Under the pieces are notes generated by a model. It did no database searches, was not told where the DNA came from, and saw only the letters and a program-made list of their open reading frames with translations. From Erythrobacter sp. SCSIO 43205 (GTDB lineage Bacteria; Pseudomonadota; Alphaproteobacteria; Sphingomonadales; Sphingomonadaceae): 64,000 nucleotides of DNA. This document shows, piece by piece, positions 8,038 through 15,431 of the stretch (positions within the stretch are counted from its first letter, which is position 1; the number at the start of each line of letters is the position of its first letter). Position numbers and translations under genes: made by a program. The stretch covers positions 2,108,001-2,172,000 of the forward strand of contig NZ_CP063202.1 in the NCBI RefSeq assembly GCF_019904235.1, written 5' to 3'.

Positions 8038-10347
8038 ATGGTGGTCTACAAACCCAAACATCAGGGGATGCCCTCTAAAAAGCAGATCCTTGAATTTATT
8101 CAGACCTCTGACGAGCCTGCCGGAAAACGTGAGATCGCTCGTGCTTTTGGCCTCAAGGGTCAGGAGAAAATCACGCTCAAGCGCGTTCTAAAGGACATGG
8201 CTGAAGAAGGGCTGATCGACGGCAAGAAGACCGCCTATCACCGAATGGGTGGCGTACCAAAGGTAACGGTACTGCGCGTGATTGAGATCGAGGATGGCGA
8301 GCCTATCGCGATCCCTGACAATTGGTCGCCCGAAGCACCCGAAAAGCCACCGCGTATCACTTTGCGGGAAATGAAGGCGAGGGGCGGCAAACGTCCTGCA
8401 GCACTCAAGCGCGGTGACAGGGTGCTATCCCGCACCGAAGAAACAGAGGCAGGCTGGATTGCCTTCCCGATGAAGAAGCTGCCCCCGCGCACTGAAGGGT
8501 TGATGGGGGTTGTCGAAATGGACGGGAGCGGCAAACCGTGGCTCGCACCCGTTGACAAGCGTGTTCGCAACTCAGCCAAGATCGTTGATCTTGGCGAAGC
8601 CGAAGAGGGCCAACTCGTGATCGCCGAACGGGCAGGCCGTTCAGAGCGAGCTGGCGTCAAGGTCATCGAAGTCGTGGGCGATCCGCTCGCGCCCAAAAGT
8701 TTCAGCCTCATCGCCATTGCTAAACATGGTATCCCGCACGTCTTTCAAGATGGCGTACACGAAGAGGCCGCGCGTGTGGCCAATCTGAAGCTGTCCAAAG
8801 ACAAACGCGAAGACCTGCGCGATGTGCCAATCGTCGCTATCGACCCGGCCGATGCGCGCGACCATGACGACGCCATCTGGGCCGAACCGGACGGGAAGGG
8901 CGGCTATAACGCGATTATCGCAATTGCCGATGTGAGCTTTTACGTTCGCCCCGGCTCTGCACTTGATAAAGAGGCGAGGAAGCGCGGCAATTCGGTCTAT
9001 TTCCCCGACCGCGTCGTGCCGATGCTTCCCGAAGTGCTGTCTGCGGACGTTTGCTCCTTGCGCGAAGGTGAAGATCGCGCTGCGATGGTGTGCCATGTTC
9101 ACATCAACGCAGCCGGGCAGGTCGAAACCAGGCGGTTCACCAGAGCCATCGTGCGCATCCACCACAACATCGCATATGAGGATGCTCAAGCCGCTATAGA
9201 TGCGGGCGATCCACCTGACTATCTTGCGAACTTGTGGGGCGCGTGGACACTGCTCGCGGCCGCTCGCGAAAAACGCGACCCACTTGAGCTTGAATTGCCA
9301 GAGCGCCGGGTAGTTCTGAACGAAGAAGGTCAAATCGCTGAAATTGCCGTTCGCGAACGGCTCGACGCGCACCGCGTGGTCGAAGACTTTATGATTGCAG
9401 CCAATGTCGCGGCGGCAAAGGCGCTTGAGGCGAAGAACTCCCCCGTCGTCTATCGCAATCACGAAGTACCCTCGCGCGAGAAATTGATTGCCCTTCGCGA
9501 TTATATGGCGACGCTCGATAAGAAGCTCGCACTTGGCCAAGTTATCACCCCAAGCTTCTTCAACCGACTTCTTGAAAATATCGAGGATGAGGCGGAAAAA
9601 GCTCAACTGATGGAGCAAGTGCTCCGCACCCAGACGCAAGCGTATTATGGCCCTGCGAACACTGGGCACTTTGGCTTGGCGCTTGGCTCCTATGCCCATT
9701 TCACATCGCCCATTCGCCGCTATTCTGACCTCTTGGTGCATCGCGCATTGGTGGACGCTTACAAGCTAGAACAGCCAAAACCACCGGGCTCTCTTCCGGA
9801 GAACAGCGGCCTTTCCGATAAAGACCGCGCCAACATCAAAGAAATCAGCGACGCGATCAGCCAAACAGAGCGCCGCGCGATGGAGGCCGAACGCGATACA
9901 ATCGACCGCTATGTCGCGGCATGGCTTTCGGGCAAAGTCGGCCAGCAATTCGACACCCGTATCACCGGGGTGCAAGGCTTCGGCTTCTTTGCAACCATCC
10001 TTGGGCTCGGCGGGGACGGGCTGGTGCCGGTTTCAACATTGGGTTCTGAACACTTCCACTATGATGAAGCAGCTCAGGCGCTGGTGGGTGAAGACAGCGG
10101 AACCACTTACAAAGCGGGCGACCGTTTGAAACTGCAACTTGCCGAGGCAAACCCTCTTACCGGAGCGCTCAAATTTGCGCCGCTTGATAGCGATGGCAAT
10201 GTGATTGAGCCGCGCGGAAGCCGGCCTGCGCCGCGTTATAAACGGGGCGGCAACCCGCGCGGCACTGGCCCGAAGAAGGGCAAGTTCCAGACCAACAAAC
10301 GCGGACGGCCCGGCAACATCCGCCATCAAGGTCGCAAGCGCCGATAA
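8038..10347 (+). CDS. rnr: Ribonuclease R
   Basis: RNase R is a 3'-5' exoribonuclease that degrades structured RNA and defective tmRNA-tagged messages. The 769-residue protein shows an N-terminal helix-turn-helix-like region (residues about 10-70), cold-shock RNA-binding domains, and the RNB catalytic domain with the metal-binding stretch IDPADARDHDDAIWAE, then the SYAHFTSPIRRYSDLLVHRA signature near residue 545. An S1 domain (about 625-715) precedes a strongly basic tail rich in Lys/Arg/Gly. The ATG at 8038 directly abuts the proS TAA, giving zero spacing and suggesting translational coupling. Confidence 0.97.
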   Translation: MVVYKPKHQGMPSKKQILEFIQTSDEPAGKREIARAFGLKGQEKITLKRVLKDMAEEGLIDGKKTAYHRMGGVPKVTVLRVIEIEDGEPIAIPDNWSPEAPEKPPRITLREMKARGGKRPAALKRGDRVLSRTEETEAGWIAFPMKKLPPRTEGLMGVVEMDGSGKPWLAPVDKRVRNSAKIVDLGEAEEGQLVIAERAGRSERAGVKVIEVVGDPLAPKSFSLIAIAKHGIPHVFQDGVHEEAARVANLKLSKDKREDLRDVPIVAIDPADARDHDDAIWAEPDGKGGYNAIIAIADVSFYVRPGSALDKEARKRGNSVYFPDRVVPMLPEVLSADVCSLREGEDRAAMVCHVHINAAGQVETRRFTRAIVRIHHNIAYEDAQAAIDAGDPPDYLANLWGAWTLLAAAREKRDPLELELPERRVVLNEEGQIAEIAVRERLDAHRVVEDFMIAANVAAAKALEAKNSPVVYRNHEVPSREKLIALRDYMATLDKKLALGQVITPSFFNRLLENIEDEAEKAQLMEQVLRTQTQAYYGPANTGHFGLALGSYAHFTSPIRRYSDLLVHRALVDAYKLEQPKPPGSLPENSGLSDKDRANIKEISDAISQTERRAMEAERDTIDRYVAAWLSGKVGQQFDTRITGVQGFGFFATILGLGGDGLVPVSTLGSEHFHYDEAAQALVGEDSGTTYKAGDRLKLQLAEANPLTGALKFAPLDSDGNVIEPRGSRPAPRYKRGGNPRGTGPKKGKFQTNKRGRPGNIRHQGRKRR

Positions 10348-10398
10348 GGATGCAACCATTTCTCCTCGCGCCTGTAGGTAAGGCAAAGGAGAAATGAC

Positions 10399-10914
10399 GT
10401 GATCAAGCCTGATACAAACGTACCCGCACTCGACCTGCCGCTCACTATTGGGGCGCGCTATGACCTGTCAAAACAGAGCCCTGAAAATTTCACATTGGTC
10501 GTCATGTATCGCGGCAAGCATTGCCCGATTTGCAAACAGCAATTGACCAAACTCGGCTCGAAACTGGAAGAGTTCACCAAGCGCGGCATCAATGTGATCG
10601 CCGCCTCCATGGACAGCGAAGAACGCGCCATGGTCGTAGATAAGGAGTGGGAAACAGGCGACCTCCCCCTTGCCTATAATATGAACGAAGAGACGGCCCG
10701 CGAATGGGGATTGTATATTTCCGAGGCGCGCGAAGACAGCGACGAACCCGCTGTATTCTCAGAGCCCGGAATGTTTCTGGTAAGGCCGGATGGCAAGCTG
10801 GCCTTTGCCAGCGTGCAGAATGCACCGTTCACCCGCCCACCGCTCGATGAATTGCTCAAAGGCATCGATTTCATGGTCGAAAAGGGCTATCCCACGCGCG
10901 GGACACACAGCTGA
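10399..10914 (+). CDS. Peroxiredoxin-like (AhpC/TSA superfamily) protein with CxxC
   Basis: This 171-residue thioredoxin-fold protein starts with GTG at 10399, eight bases after an AAGGAG Shine-Dalgarno. The active-site region reads YRGKHCPICKQQL: Cys42 and Cys45 form a CxxC pair where classical peroxiredoxins have PxxxTxxC. The later GMFLVRPDGKLAF block is the usual fold core. This layout fits the peroxiredoxin-like redoxin family, which may act as a disulfide reductase or peroxidase with a local resolving cysteine. It converges with the stress-protein gene downstream, with a shared hairpin between them. Confidence 0.85.
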   Translation: MIKPDTNVPALDLPLTIGARYDLSKQSPENFTLVVMYRGKHCPICKQQLTKLGSKLEEFTKRGINVIAASMDSEERAMVVDKEWETGDLPLAYNMNEETAREWGLYISEAREDSDEPAVFSEPGMFLVRPDGKLAFASVQNAPFTRPPLDELLKGIDFMVEKGYPTRGTHS

Positions 10915-10940
10915 TAATCCAAACAAATTGAACCAATACG

Positions 10941-10974
10941 AATGGTCGATCACCCGGTGTGGTCGGCCATTTTC
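10941..10974 (+). terminator. Rho-independent terminator after the peroxiredoxin-like gene
   Basis: A 13-bp stem with two G-U pairs (left arm 10941-10953, right arm 10959-10971, loop CCCGG plus T) is followed by TTTC. It overlaps the 3' end of the convergent universal stress protein gene, which stops at 10950. Confidence 0.6.
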
Positions 10975-11402
10975 TCATCATATCCCTCTGGAACGATGTA
11001 GAGCGGACACCCAAGGCTCCCCGCGTTTGCAGCAAAGTGCGTAACCAATGGCCCGGGCGAGCCACCTTCAGCCGCGCCAAGCACCAATGCTGCCACCTCT
11101 TTATGGCTGGCCAGAAATTCGCTCACGATCTTGGGGCCATTGCCGATCTTGACCGAAATCGTGGGCATAATCCCGCTTTCAGCGAGCAGATTTCCGGCAA
11201 TTCCATTTGCCAGCATCTCAGCCCGGTCGCGCGCTTCTTGCTCAATCGTGGCCTGGACACCGCCAAAGGCGCTGAAATTCTGCTGCGTCACCAATGCGAG
11301 CAAATGCACCGCGCCGCCAACTTGCACTGCGCGCCTTGCCGCATAGCGCAGCGCCGCGCGCGCTTCGTCGCTTTCATCAATGATGACCAGAAATGTGCGC
11401 AT
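10950..11402 (-). CDS. Universal stress protein (UspA family)
   Basis: This 150-residue protein has the single-domain UspA fold: an N-terminal strand MRTFLVIIDESDEARAAL, a long helix starting at DEARAALRYAARRA, and a central block VAALVLGAAEGGSPGPLVTH that resembles the ATP-binding G-2x-G-9x-G(S/T) loop, ending in CPLYIVP. Such proteins are induced in stasis and stress and often bind ATP; the partner is unknown. Its start is 180 bp from aceF on the opposite strand, so the two share a divergent control region. Confidence 0.88.
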   Translation of the reverse strand: MRTFLVIIDESDEARAALRYAARRAVQVGGAVHLLALVTQQNFSAFGGVQATIEQEARDRAEMLANGIAGNLLAESGIMPTISVKIGNGPKIVSEFLASHKEVAALVLGAAEGGSPGPLVTHFAANAGSLGCPLYIVPEGYDEKMADHTG

Positions 11403-11582
11403 TGATGTCCTTATGTCCGGCCACGTGCCTGGCTGTTTGGCAAAGGTATCACGAAACTTTCCCCAATTTGCAAGCGAACGCCCTTTTGGCGCTGTGCAGA
11501 CGAATTCAGGGACTTGCCCCTCGGCCCTGCAAGCCGTACCGGAAAGGGGACTTTAAAAGTTTACTGGGGATTTGCTTAGCCA

Positions 11583-12977
11583 ATGGCGATTGAACTGAAA
11601 ATGCCCGCCCTTTCACCGACCATGGAAGAGGGGACGCTGGCGCGCTGGCTTGTAAAAGTGGGCGATGAAATCGCCGCTGGCGACATTATGGCCGAGATCG
11701 AAACCGACAAGGCAACGATGGAATTCGAAGCAGTCGATGAGGGAACCTTGGCCGCAATCATCGTCGAGGACGGCACGGAGAACGTGACAGTAGGCACGGT
11801 CATCGCCATGCTTGCCGAAGAAGGCGAGGACGCAAGTGATGTTAACGCGCCCACTCCTGATGCGGCACCGGCTCCCTCACCGAAAGCCGAAGAAGAAACC
11901 AAGGCAAAGCCCACGCCAACTTCAACCGATACCAGCGCTAAAGCGAGCCCGCTCGCTAAGCGTATCGCTGCAAGCGAAGGTGTGGACCTCGCCGCTGTCG
12001 AAGGCACGGGGCCGAAAGGGCGAATTGTTAAGGCCGATGTCGAGGCCGCTGCCGGAGCCACGTCCAATGTTGTTGAGCTGCGATCGGGCGACCGCGTGAT
12101 TGCCTCGCCGCTCGCAAGGAAGATGGCCAGCGAGCAGGGCATTGATTTGGCAGACGTGGGTGGTTCTGGGCCAGGCGGCCGCGTGATCAAGGCGGACATC
12201 GACAATTACACGCCGCCAGAAGATACTGCTAAAACGCCAGCTGGCGACGCTCCGAAGAAAGCTCCGGCCCCTGCCAATGACCTTGACGCGCCATATGAGG
12301 AGCAGAAGCTCAACAATGTGCGCAAAGTCATCGCGCGCCGTCTCACTGAGGCAAAGCAAACCGTCCCGCACATCTATCTCACGGTCGATGTGCGCCTCGA
12401 TCCGCTTTTGAAAGTGCGCAAGGAAATCAATGCGGCTCTTGAAGCAGACGGTGTGAAACTTTCGGTCAACGACCTTATCATCAAGGCTCTCGCCAAGGCG
12501 CTTGTGCGAGAGCCGCAGTGTAATGTCTCTTTCCAAGGCGATGTGATGCACCAATACAGCCGCGCCGACATTTCGGTCGCGGTGGCTGCGCCAAGTGGCC
12601 TCATCACCCCGATCATCCGCGATGCGGGCAATAAGAGCTTGGCCGCGATTTCCGCCGAGATGAAAGAACTTGCCGGCAAAGCGCGCGAGGGAAAACTGCA
12701 ACCGCATGAGTATCAAGGTGGCACCGCCTCGCTCTCCAACCTCGGTATGTTTGGCACCAAGCAGTTCGATGCGGTGATCAACCCACCGCAAGGTATGATC
12801 CTCGCAGTCGGCGCAGGCGAACAGCGGCCCCATGTGGTCGATGGCGAATTGACCGTCGCAACAGTGATGAGCGTGACGGGAAGCTTTGACCACCGCGCGA
12901 TTGACGGTGTGGACGGCGCAAAACTGCTCGATCAATTCCGCAGCCTGATCGAGAACCCGATGGGGTTGGTGGTGTAG
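11583..12977 (+). CDS. aceF: Pyruvate dehydrogenase E2 (dihydrolipoyl acetyltransferase) with two subunit-binding domains
   Basis: E2 forms the core of the pyruvate dehydrogenase complex and moves the acetyl group to CoA. The 464-residue protein has one lipoyl domain (residues 1-78, lipoyl lysine Lys43 in [11 protein letters not shown]), an Ala/Pro/Glu-rich linker, then two peripheral-subunit-binding domains: one at about 121-155 ([16 protein letters not shown]) and a second at about 174-208 ([16 protein letters not shown]). After another linker comes the acetyltransferase domain (about 240-464) with the catalytic [10 protein letters not shown]. Most E2 proteins have only one binding domain. 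E3 (lpd) follows after a thioesterase gene; E1 genes lie about 47 kb away at 59.8-62.2 kb. Confidence 0.96.
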   Translation: MAIELKMPALSPTMEEGTLARWLVKVGDEIAAGDIMAEIETDKATMEFEAVDEGTLAAIIVEDGTENVTVGTVIAMLAEEGEDASDVNAPTPDAAPAPSPKAEEETKAKPTPTSTDTSAKASPLAKRIAASEGVDLAAVEGTGPKGRIVKADVEAAAGATSNVVELRSGDRVIASPLARKMASEQGIDLADVGGSGPGGRVIKADIDNYTPPEDTAKTPAGDAPKKAPAPANDLDAPYEEQKLNNVRKVIARRLTEAKQTVPHIYLTVDVRLDPLLKVRKEINAALEADGVKLSVNDLIIKALAKALVREPQCNVSFQGDVMHQYSRADISVAVAAPSGLITPIIRDAGNKSLAAISAEMKELAGKAREGKLQPHEYQGGTASLSNLGMFGTKQFDAVINPPQGMILAVGAGEQRPHVVDGELTVATVMSVTGSFDHRAIDGVDGAKLLDQFRSLIENPMGLVV

Positions 12978-13042
12978 GCACTGTCCTACAAGCTGCCTTG
13001 TGTGCTTGAGTGAAAGGCACGATGAAATTGTCCCTTTTCCTT

Positions 13043-13063
13043 TTGAAAAACCGCCTTTTTCAA
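13043..13063. repeat. Perfect 8-bp inverted repeat between aceF and thioesterase
   Basis: TTGAAAAA (13043-13050) and TTTTTCAA (13056-13063) flank a CCGCC loop in the 173-bp gap after aceF. The stem is AT-rich and followed by CCGTTTTT. It could be a weak terminator or a regulator site; nothing else was recognised in this gap apart from a short repeated GTGTCTCAA near 13099-13116. Confidence 0.4.
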
Positions 13064-13150
13064 CCGTTTTTGAGCGAGAAGATTTTTGGCCCCTTGGACA
13101 GTGTCTCAAGTGTCTCAAACGCAGGTCGCCGATGAAGGGAATACCCTGTG

Positions 13151-13525
13151 ATGTCTGAGCGCCAACCTCAAATCCGCGCGACCGCCATGCCAACCGATCT
13201 CAACCCCTATGGCGGGGTGTTTGGTGGCTGGTTGATGGCTCAAATGGCGCTGGGGGCAGGTTCTTTGGCGAGCCGCACCGCGAACGCGAAAGCTGTGGTT
13301 GTGCACGCCACCGATTTCACCTTCCCCGGTGCGATGAAGGTCGGAGATGAACTCTCAATCTATTGCGAAATCACCCAAACCGGGCGCACATCGATGGCTA
13401 TTCAGGCCGAGGGCATTGCACGCGCTCGCAATGGCGAAGACACTATCAAAGTGTGCGCTGGTACTTTCAAATTCGTCGCTCTTGATGAGAACGACAAACC
13501 CTTACCACTTCCTCCCCAAGGATAA
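13151..13525 (+). CDS. Acyl-CoA thioesterase, hotdog fold
   Basis: This protein of 124 residues has the YciA-like layout: RATAMPTDLNPYGGVFGGWL at the N-terminus, with the Asn-Pro-x-Gly-x-x-Phe-Gly-Gly-x-x-Met pattern that places the catalytic Asp/Asn and the helix Gly. Then come VVVHATDFTFPGAMKVGDEL and TSMAIQAEGIARA, the core hotdog strands. It probably cleaves short or medium acyl-CoAs. The ATG at 13151 is used; a GTG three bases upstream is equally possible, with GAAGGGA ahead of both. It lies between the E2 and E3 genes, two bases before lpd, so it is probably co-expressed with the dehydrogenase subunits, which make acetyl-CoA. Confidence 0.88.
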   Translation: MSERQPQIRATAMPTDLNPYGGVFGGWLMAQMALGAGSLASRTANAKAVVVHATDFTFPGAMKVGDELSIYCEITQTGRTSMAIQAEGIARARNGEDTIKVCAGTFKFVALDENDKPLPLPPQG

Positions 13526-13527
13526 CG

Positions 13528-14946
13528 ATGATGGCTGATCCAAACTACGACGTAATTGTGCTGGGCTCTGGTCCTGGAGGCTATGTGGCGGCCATTCGTG
13601 CCTCGCAATTGGGATTGAAGACTGCGATTGTTGAGCGCGAGTTGCTTGGAGGCATTTGTCTCAACTGGGGCTGTATTCCGACCAAAGCGATGCTGCGCTC
13701 TGCAGAAGTGTTCCATCAGATGAGCCATGCAAGCGATTATGGCCTCAAAGTCGCTGGTGAGATTGAGGCTGATCTGGAAGCCATTGTGAAGCGTTCGCGC
13801 GGCGTTGCGAAACAGCTTAATCAGGGTGTCACTCACCTGATGAAGAAGAACAAGATCACCGTCCATATGGGCGAGGGTAAGCTGACGGGCCCAACCTCTC
13901 TGACGGTGAAGAGTGAGGACGGCGATGAAGAGCTTTCCGCCAAGCATATCATCGTTGCCACCGGTGCACGGGCGCGCGATCTGCCGTTTGCACCTGCGGA
14001 TGGCAAGCGCGTGTGGACCTATCGCCATGCGATGACCCCGCCCGAAAAGCCGACCAAGCTTTTGGTGATTGGATCGGGCGCGATCGGGATCGAATTTGCA
14101 AGCTTCTACAACGACATTGGCGTTGATGTGACCGTCGTTGAAATGCTCGACCGGATCGTGCCGGTGGAAGATGCGGACGTATCGACCTTCCTCGAAAAGA
14201 GCCTCACCAAGCAAGGCATTGCGATTATGACCGGGGCAGGGGTGGAAGACCTGAAAGTCTCCGACAAGGGCGTGAGCGCGACGATCAAGGATAAGGATGG
14301 CAACACGGATACGACTGAGTTCAGCCACGTTATCACCGCCATCGGCATTGTGCCCAACACCGAAAATATCGGCCTTGATAACCTTGTCGAGATGGACAAG
14401 GGCTTCATCCAGATCGACGAATATGGCCGTACCAAATCCGATGGTCTTTGGGCGATTGGCGATTGCACGCCCGGGCCATGGCTTGCTCACAAGGCCAGCC
14501 ATGAGGGCGTGACCGCAGCCGAAGCCATTGCGCAAGAGCTTGGAAATGAAGAGGCGCACCCGCACGCGATGGACCGCTCAAACATTCCGGGCTGCACCTA
14601 CTGCCATCCTCAAGTCGCCAGCGTGGGGCTTACCGAGGCCAAGGCGAAGGAAGAGGGCTACGAGCTTAAAGTCGGCAACTTTCCCTTTATCGGCAATGGC
14701 AAAGCGATTGCACTTGGCGAAGCGGAAGGGTTCATCAAGACCGTCTTCGATGCCAAGACCGGCGAGCTTTTAGGCGCGCATATGGTAGGCGCAGAGGTCA
14801 CCGAGCTGATCCAGGGCTACACCGTGGGCAAGACGCTGGAGACGACCGAAGCAGAGCTTATGCAAACGGTATTTGCACATCCGACACTGTCAGAAATGAT
14901 GCACGAAAGCGTCCTCGATGCCTACGGCAAGGCGCTGCATATTTGA
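13528..14946 (+). CDS. lpd: Dihydrolipoyl dehydrogenase (E3)
   Basis: E3 reoxidises dihydrolipoyl groups using FAD, a redox disulfide and NAD+. The 472-residue protein shows the FAD-binding VIVLGSGPGGYVAAIRASQL, the disulfide site GGICLNWGCIPTKAML (the Cys-x4-Cys pair), an NAD-binding LLVIGSGAIGIEFASFY in the middle, and the C-terminal dimer interface with the His-Glu pair in FAHPTLSEMMHE. Two adjacent ATGs (13528 and 13531) follow AAGGA; either may serve. It closes the aceF-thioesterase-lpd cluster and probably serves 2-oxoglutarate dehydrogenase too, unless another E3 exists outside the window. Confidence 0.96.
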   Translation: MMADPNYDVIVLGSGPGGYVAAIRASQLGLKTAIVERELLGGICLNWGCIPTKAMLRSAEVFHQMSHASDYGLKVAGEIEADLEAIVKRSRGVAKQLNQGVTHLMKKNKITVHMGEGKLTGPTSLTVKSEDGDEELSAKHIIVATGARARDLPFAPADGKRVWTYRHAMTPPEKPTKLLVIGSGAIGIEFASFYNDIGVDVTVVEMLDRIVPVEDADVSTFLEKSLTKQGIAIMTGAGVEDLKVSDKGVSATIKDKDGNTDTTEFSHVITAIGIVPNTENIGLDNLVEMDKGFIQIDEYGRTKSDGLWAIGDCTPGPWLAHKASHEGVTAAEAIAQELGNEEAHPHAMDRSNIPGCTYCHPQVASVGLTEAKAKEEGYELKVGNFPFIGNGKAIALGEAEGFIKTVFDAKTGELLGAHMVGAEVTELIQGYTVGKTLETTEAELMQTVFAHPTLSEMMHESVLDAYGKALHI

Positions 14947-14966
14947 TGGGGTGGGGGGCCTCAGGC

Positions 14967-15359
14967 TCAGTCGAGCATCACGGCTGCGCCGCGGTCTTTC
15001 GCCATCACGCGCCCGATTGACGCAAGAAGCTGTTGCAAGGCGACTGGCTTCATAATGACATCATCAGCGGCAACCGCCTCGCACCGCTCGCGAAGATCAG
15101 CAGATGTGTCGGCGGTGACGACGATAACGGGAAGCGAAGATTTGGGAGCGGACATGGCGCGCATATGCTCAATCGCGGTCAGACCATCCATACCGGGCAT
15201 ACGAATGTCCATAAGGACAAGGTCAAAATCCTGTTCCTCAATCGTGCGAAGACCGCTTTCGGCATCGGGTGCATCAACCATTGTCGCACCAGCAACGTCC
15301 AGCATATCGCGCACGACTTGCCGGTTCATCGCATTATCTTCGACATAGAGGATGTGCAC
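14967..15359 (-). CDS. Single-domain response regulator (CheY-like receiver)
   Basis: This 130-residue protein is a stand-alone receiver domain. The start HILYVEDNAMNRQVV supplies the acidic pair, LVLMDIRMPGMDG the phosphorylated Asp, VVTAD the conserved Thr, and VIMKPV the conserved Lys. The GTG at 15359 was chosen since GGAG lies six bases upstream; an upstream in-frame GTG at 15407 lacks a Shine-Dalgarno. There is no output domain. It lies right after the TPR histidine kinase gene on the same strand, whose own receiver domain looks inactive, so this protein is the likely phosphate acceptor. Confidence 0.9.
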   Translation of the reverse strand: MHILYVEDNAMNRQVVRDMLDVAGATMVDAPDAESGLRTIEEQDFDLVLMDIRMPGMDGLTAIEHMRAMSAPKSSLPVIVVTADTSADLRERCEAVAADDVIMKPVALQQLLASIGRVMAKDRGAAVMLD

Positions 15360-15431
15360 TGAAAGCTCCGCTAATTCCCGTTTGGAAACTAACGAAAATT
15401 CATTCACAAAATGTTACAAGTGGCTAGGCAA

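Noticed and set aside
8641..9741. A 366-codon minus-strand reading frame opposite rnr
   Set aside because: Shadow of the ribonuclease R codons; no domain seen.
11393..11593. Small 66-codon frame in the UspA-aceF gap
   Set aside because: No Shine-Dalgarno or coding composition, and it overlaps the aceF start.
11922..13193. A 423-codon minus-strand reading frame opposite aceF
   Set aside because: It lies fully antisense to the E2 gene, has no recognisable domain and unusual composition; it follows from the GC-rich codon pattern of aceF.
13402..14565. A 387-codon minus-strand reading frame opposite lpd
   Set aside because: Antisense to E3, with no motif and no Shine-Dalgarno that fits a second gene.
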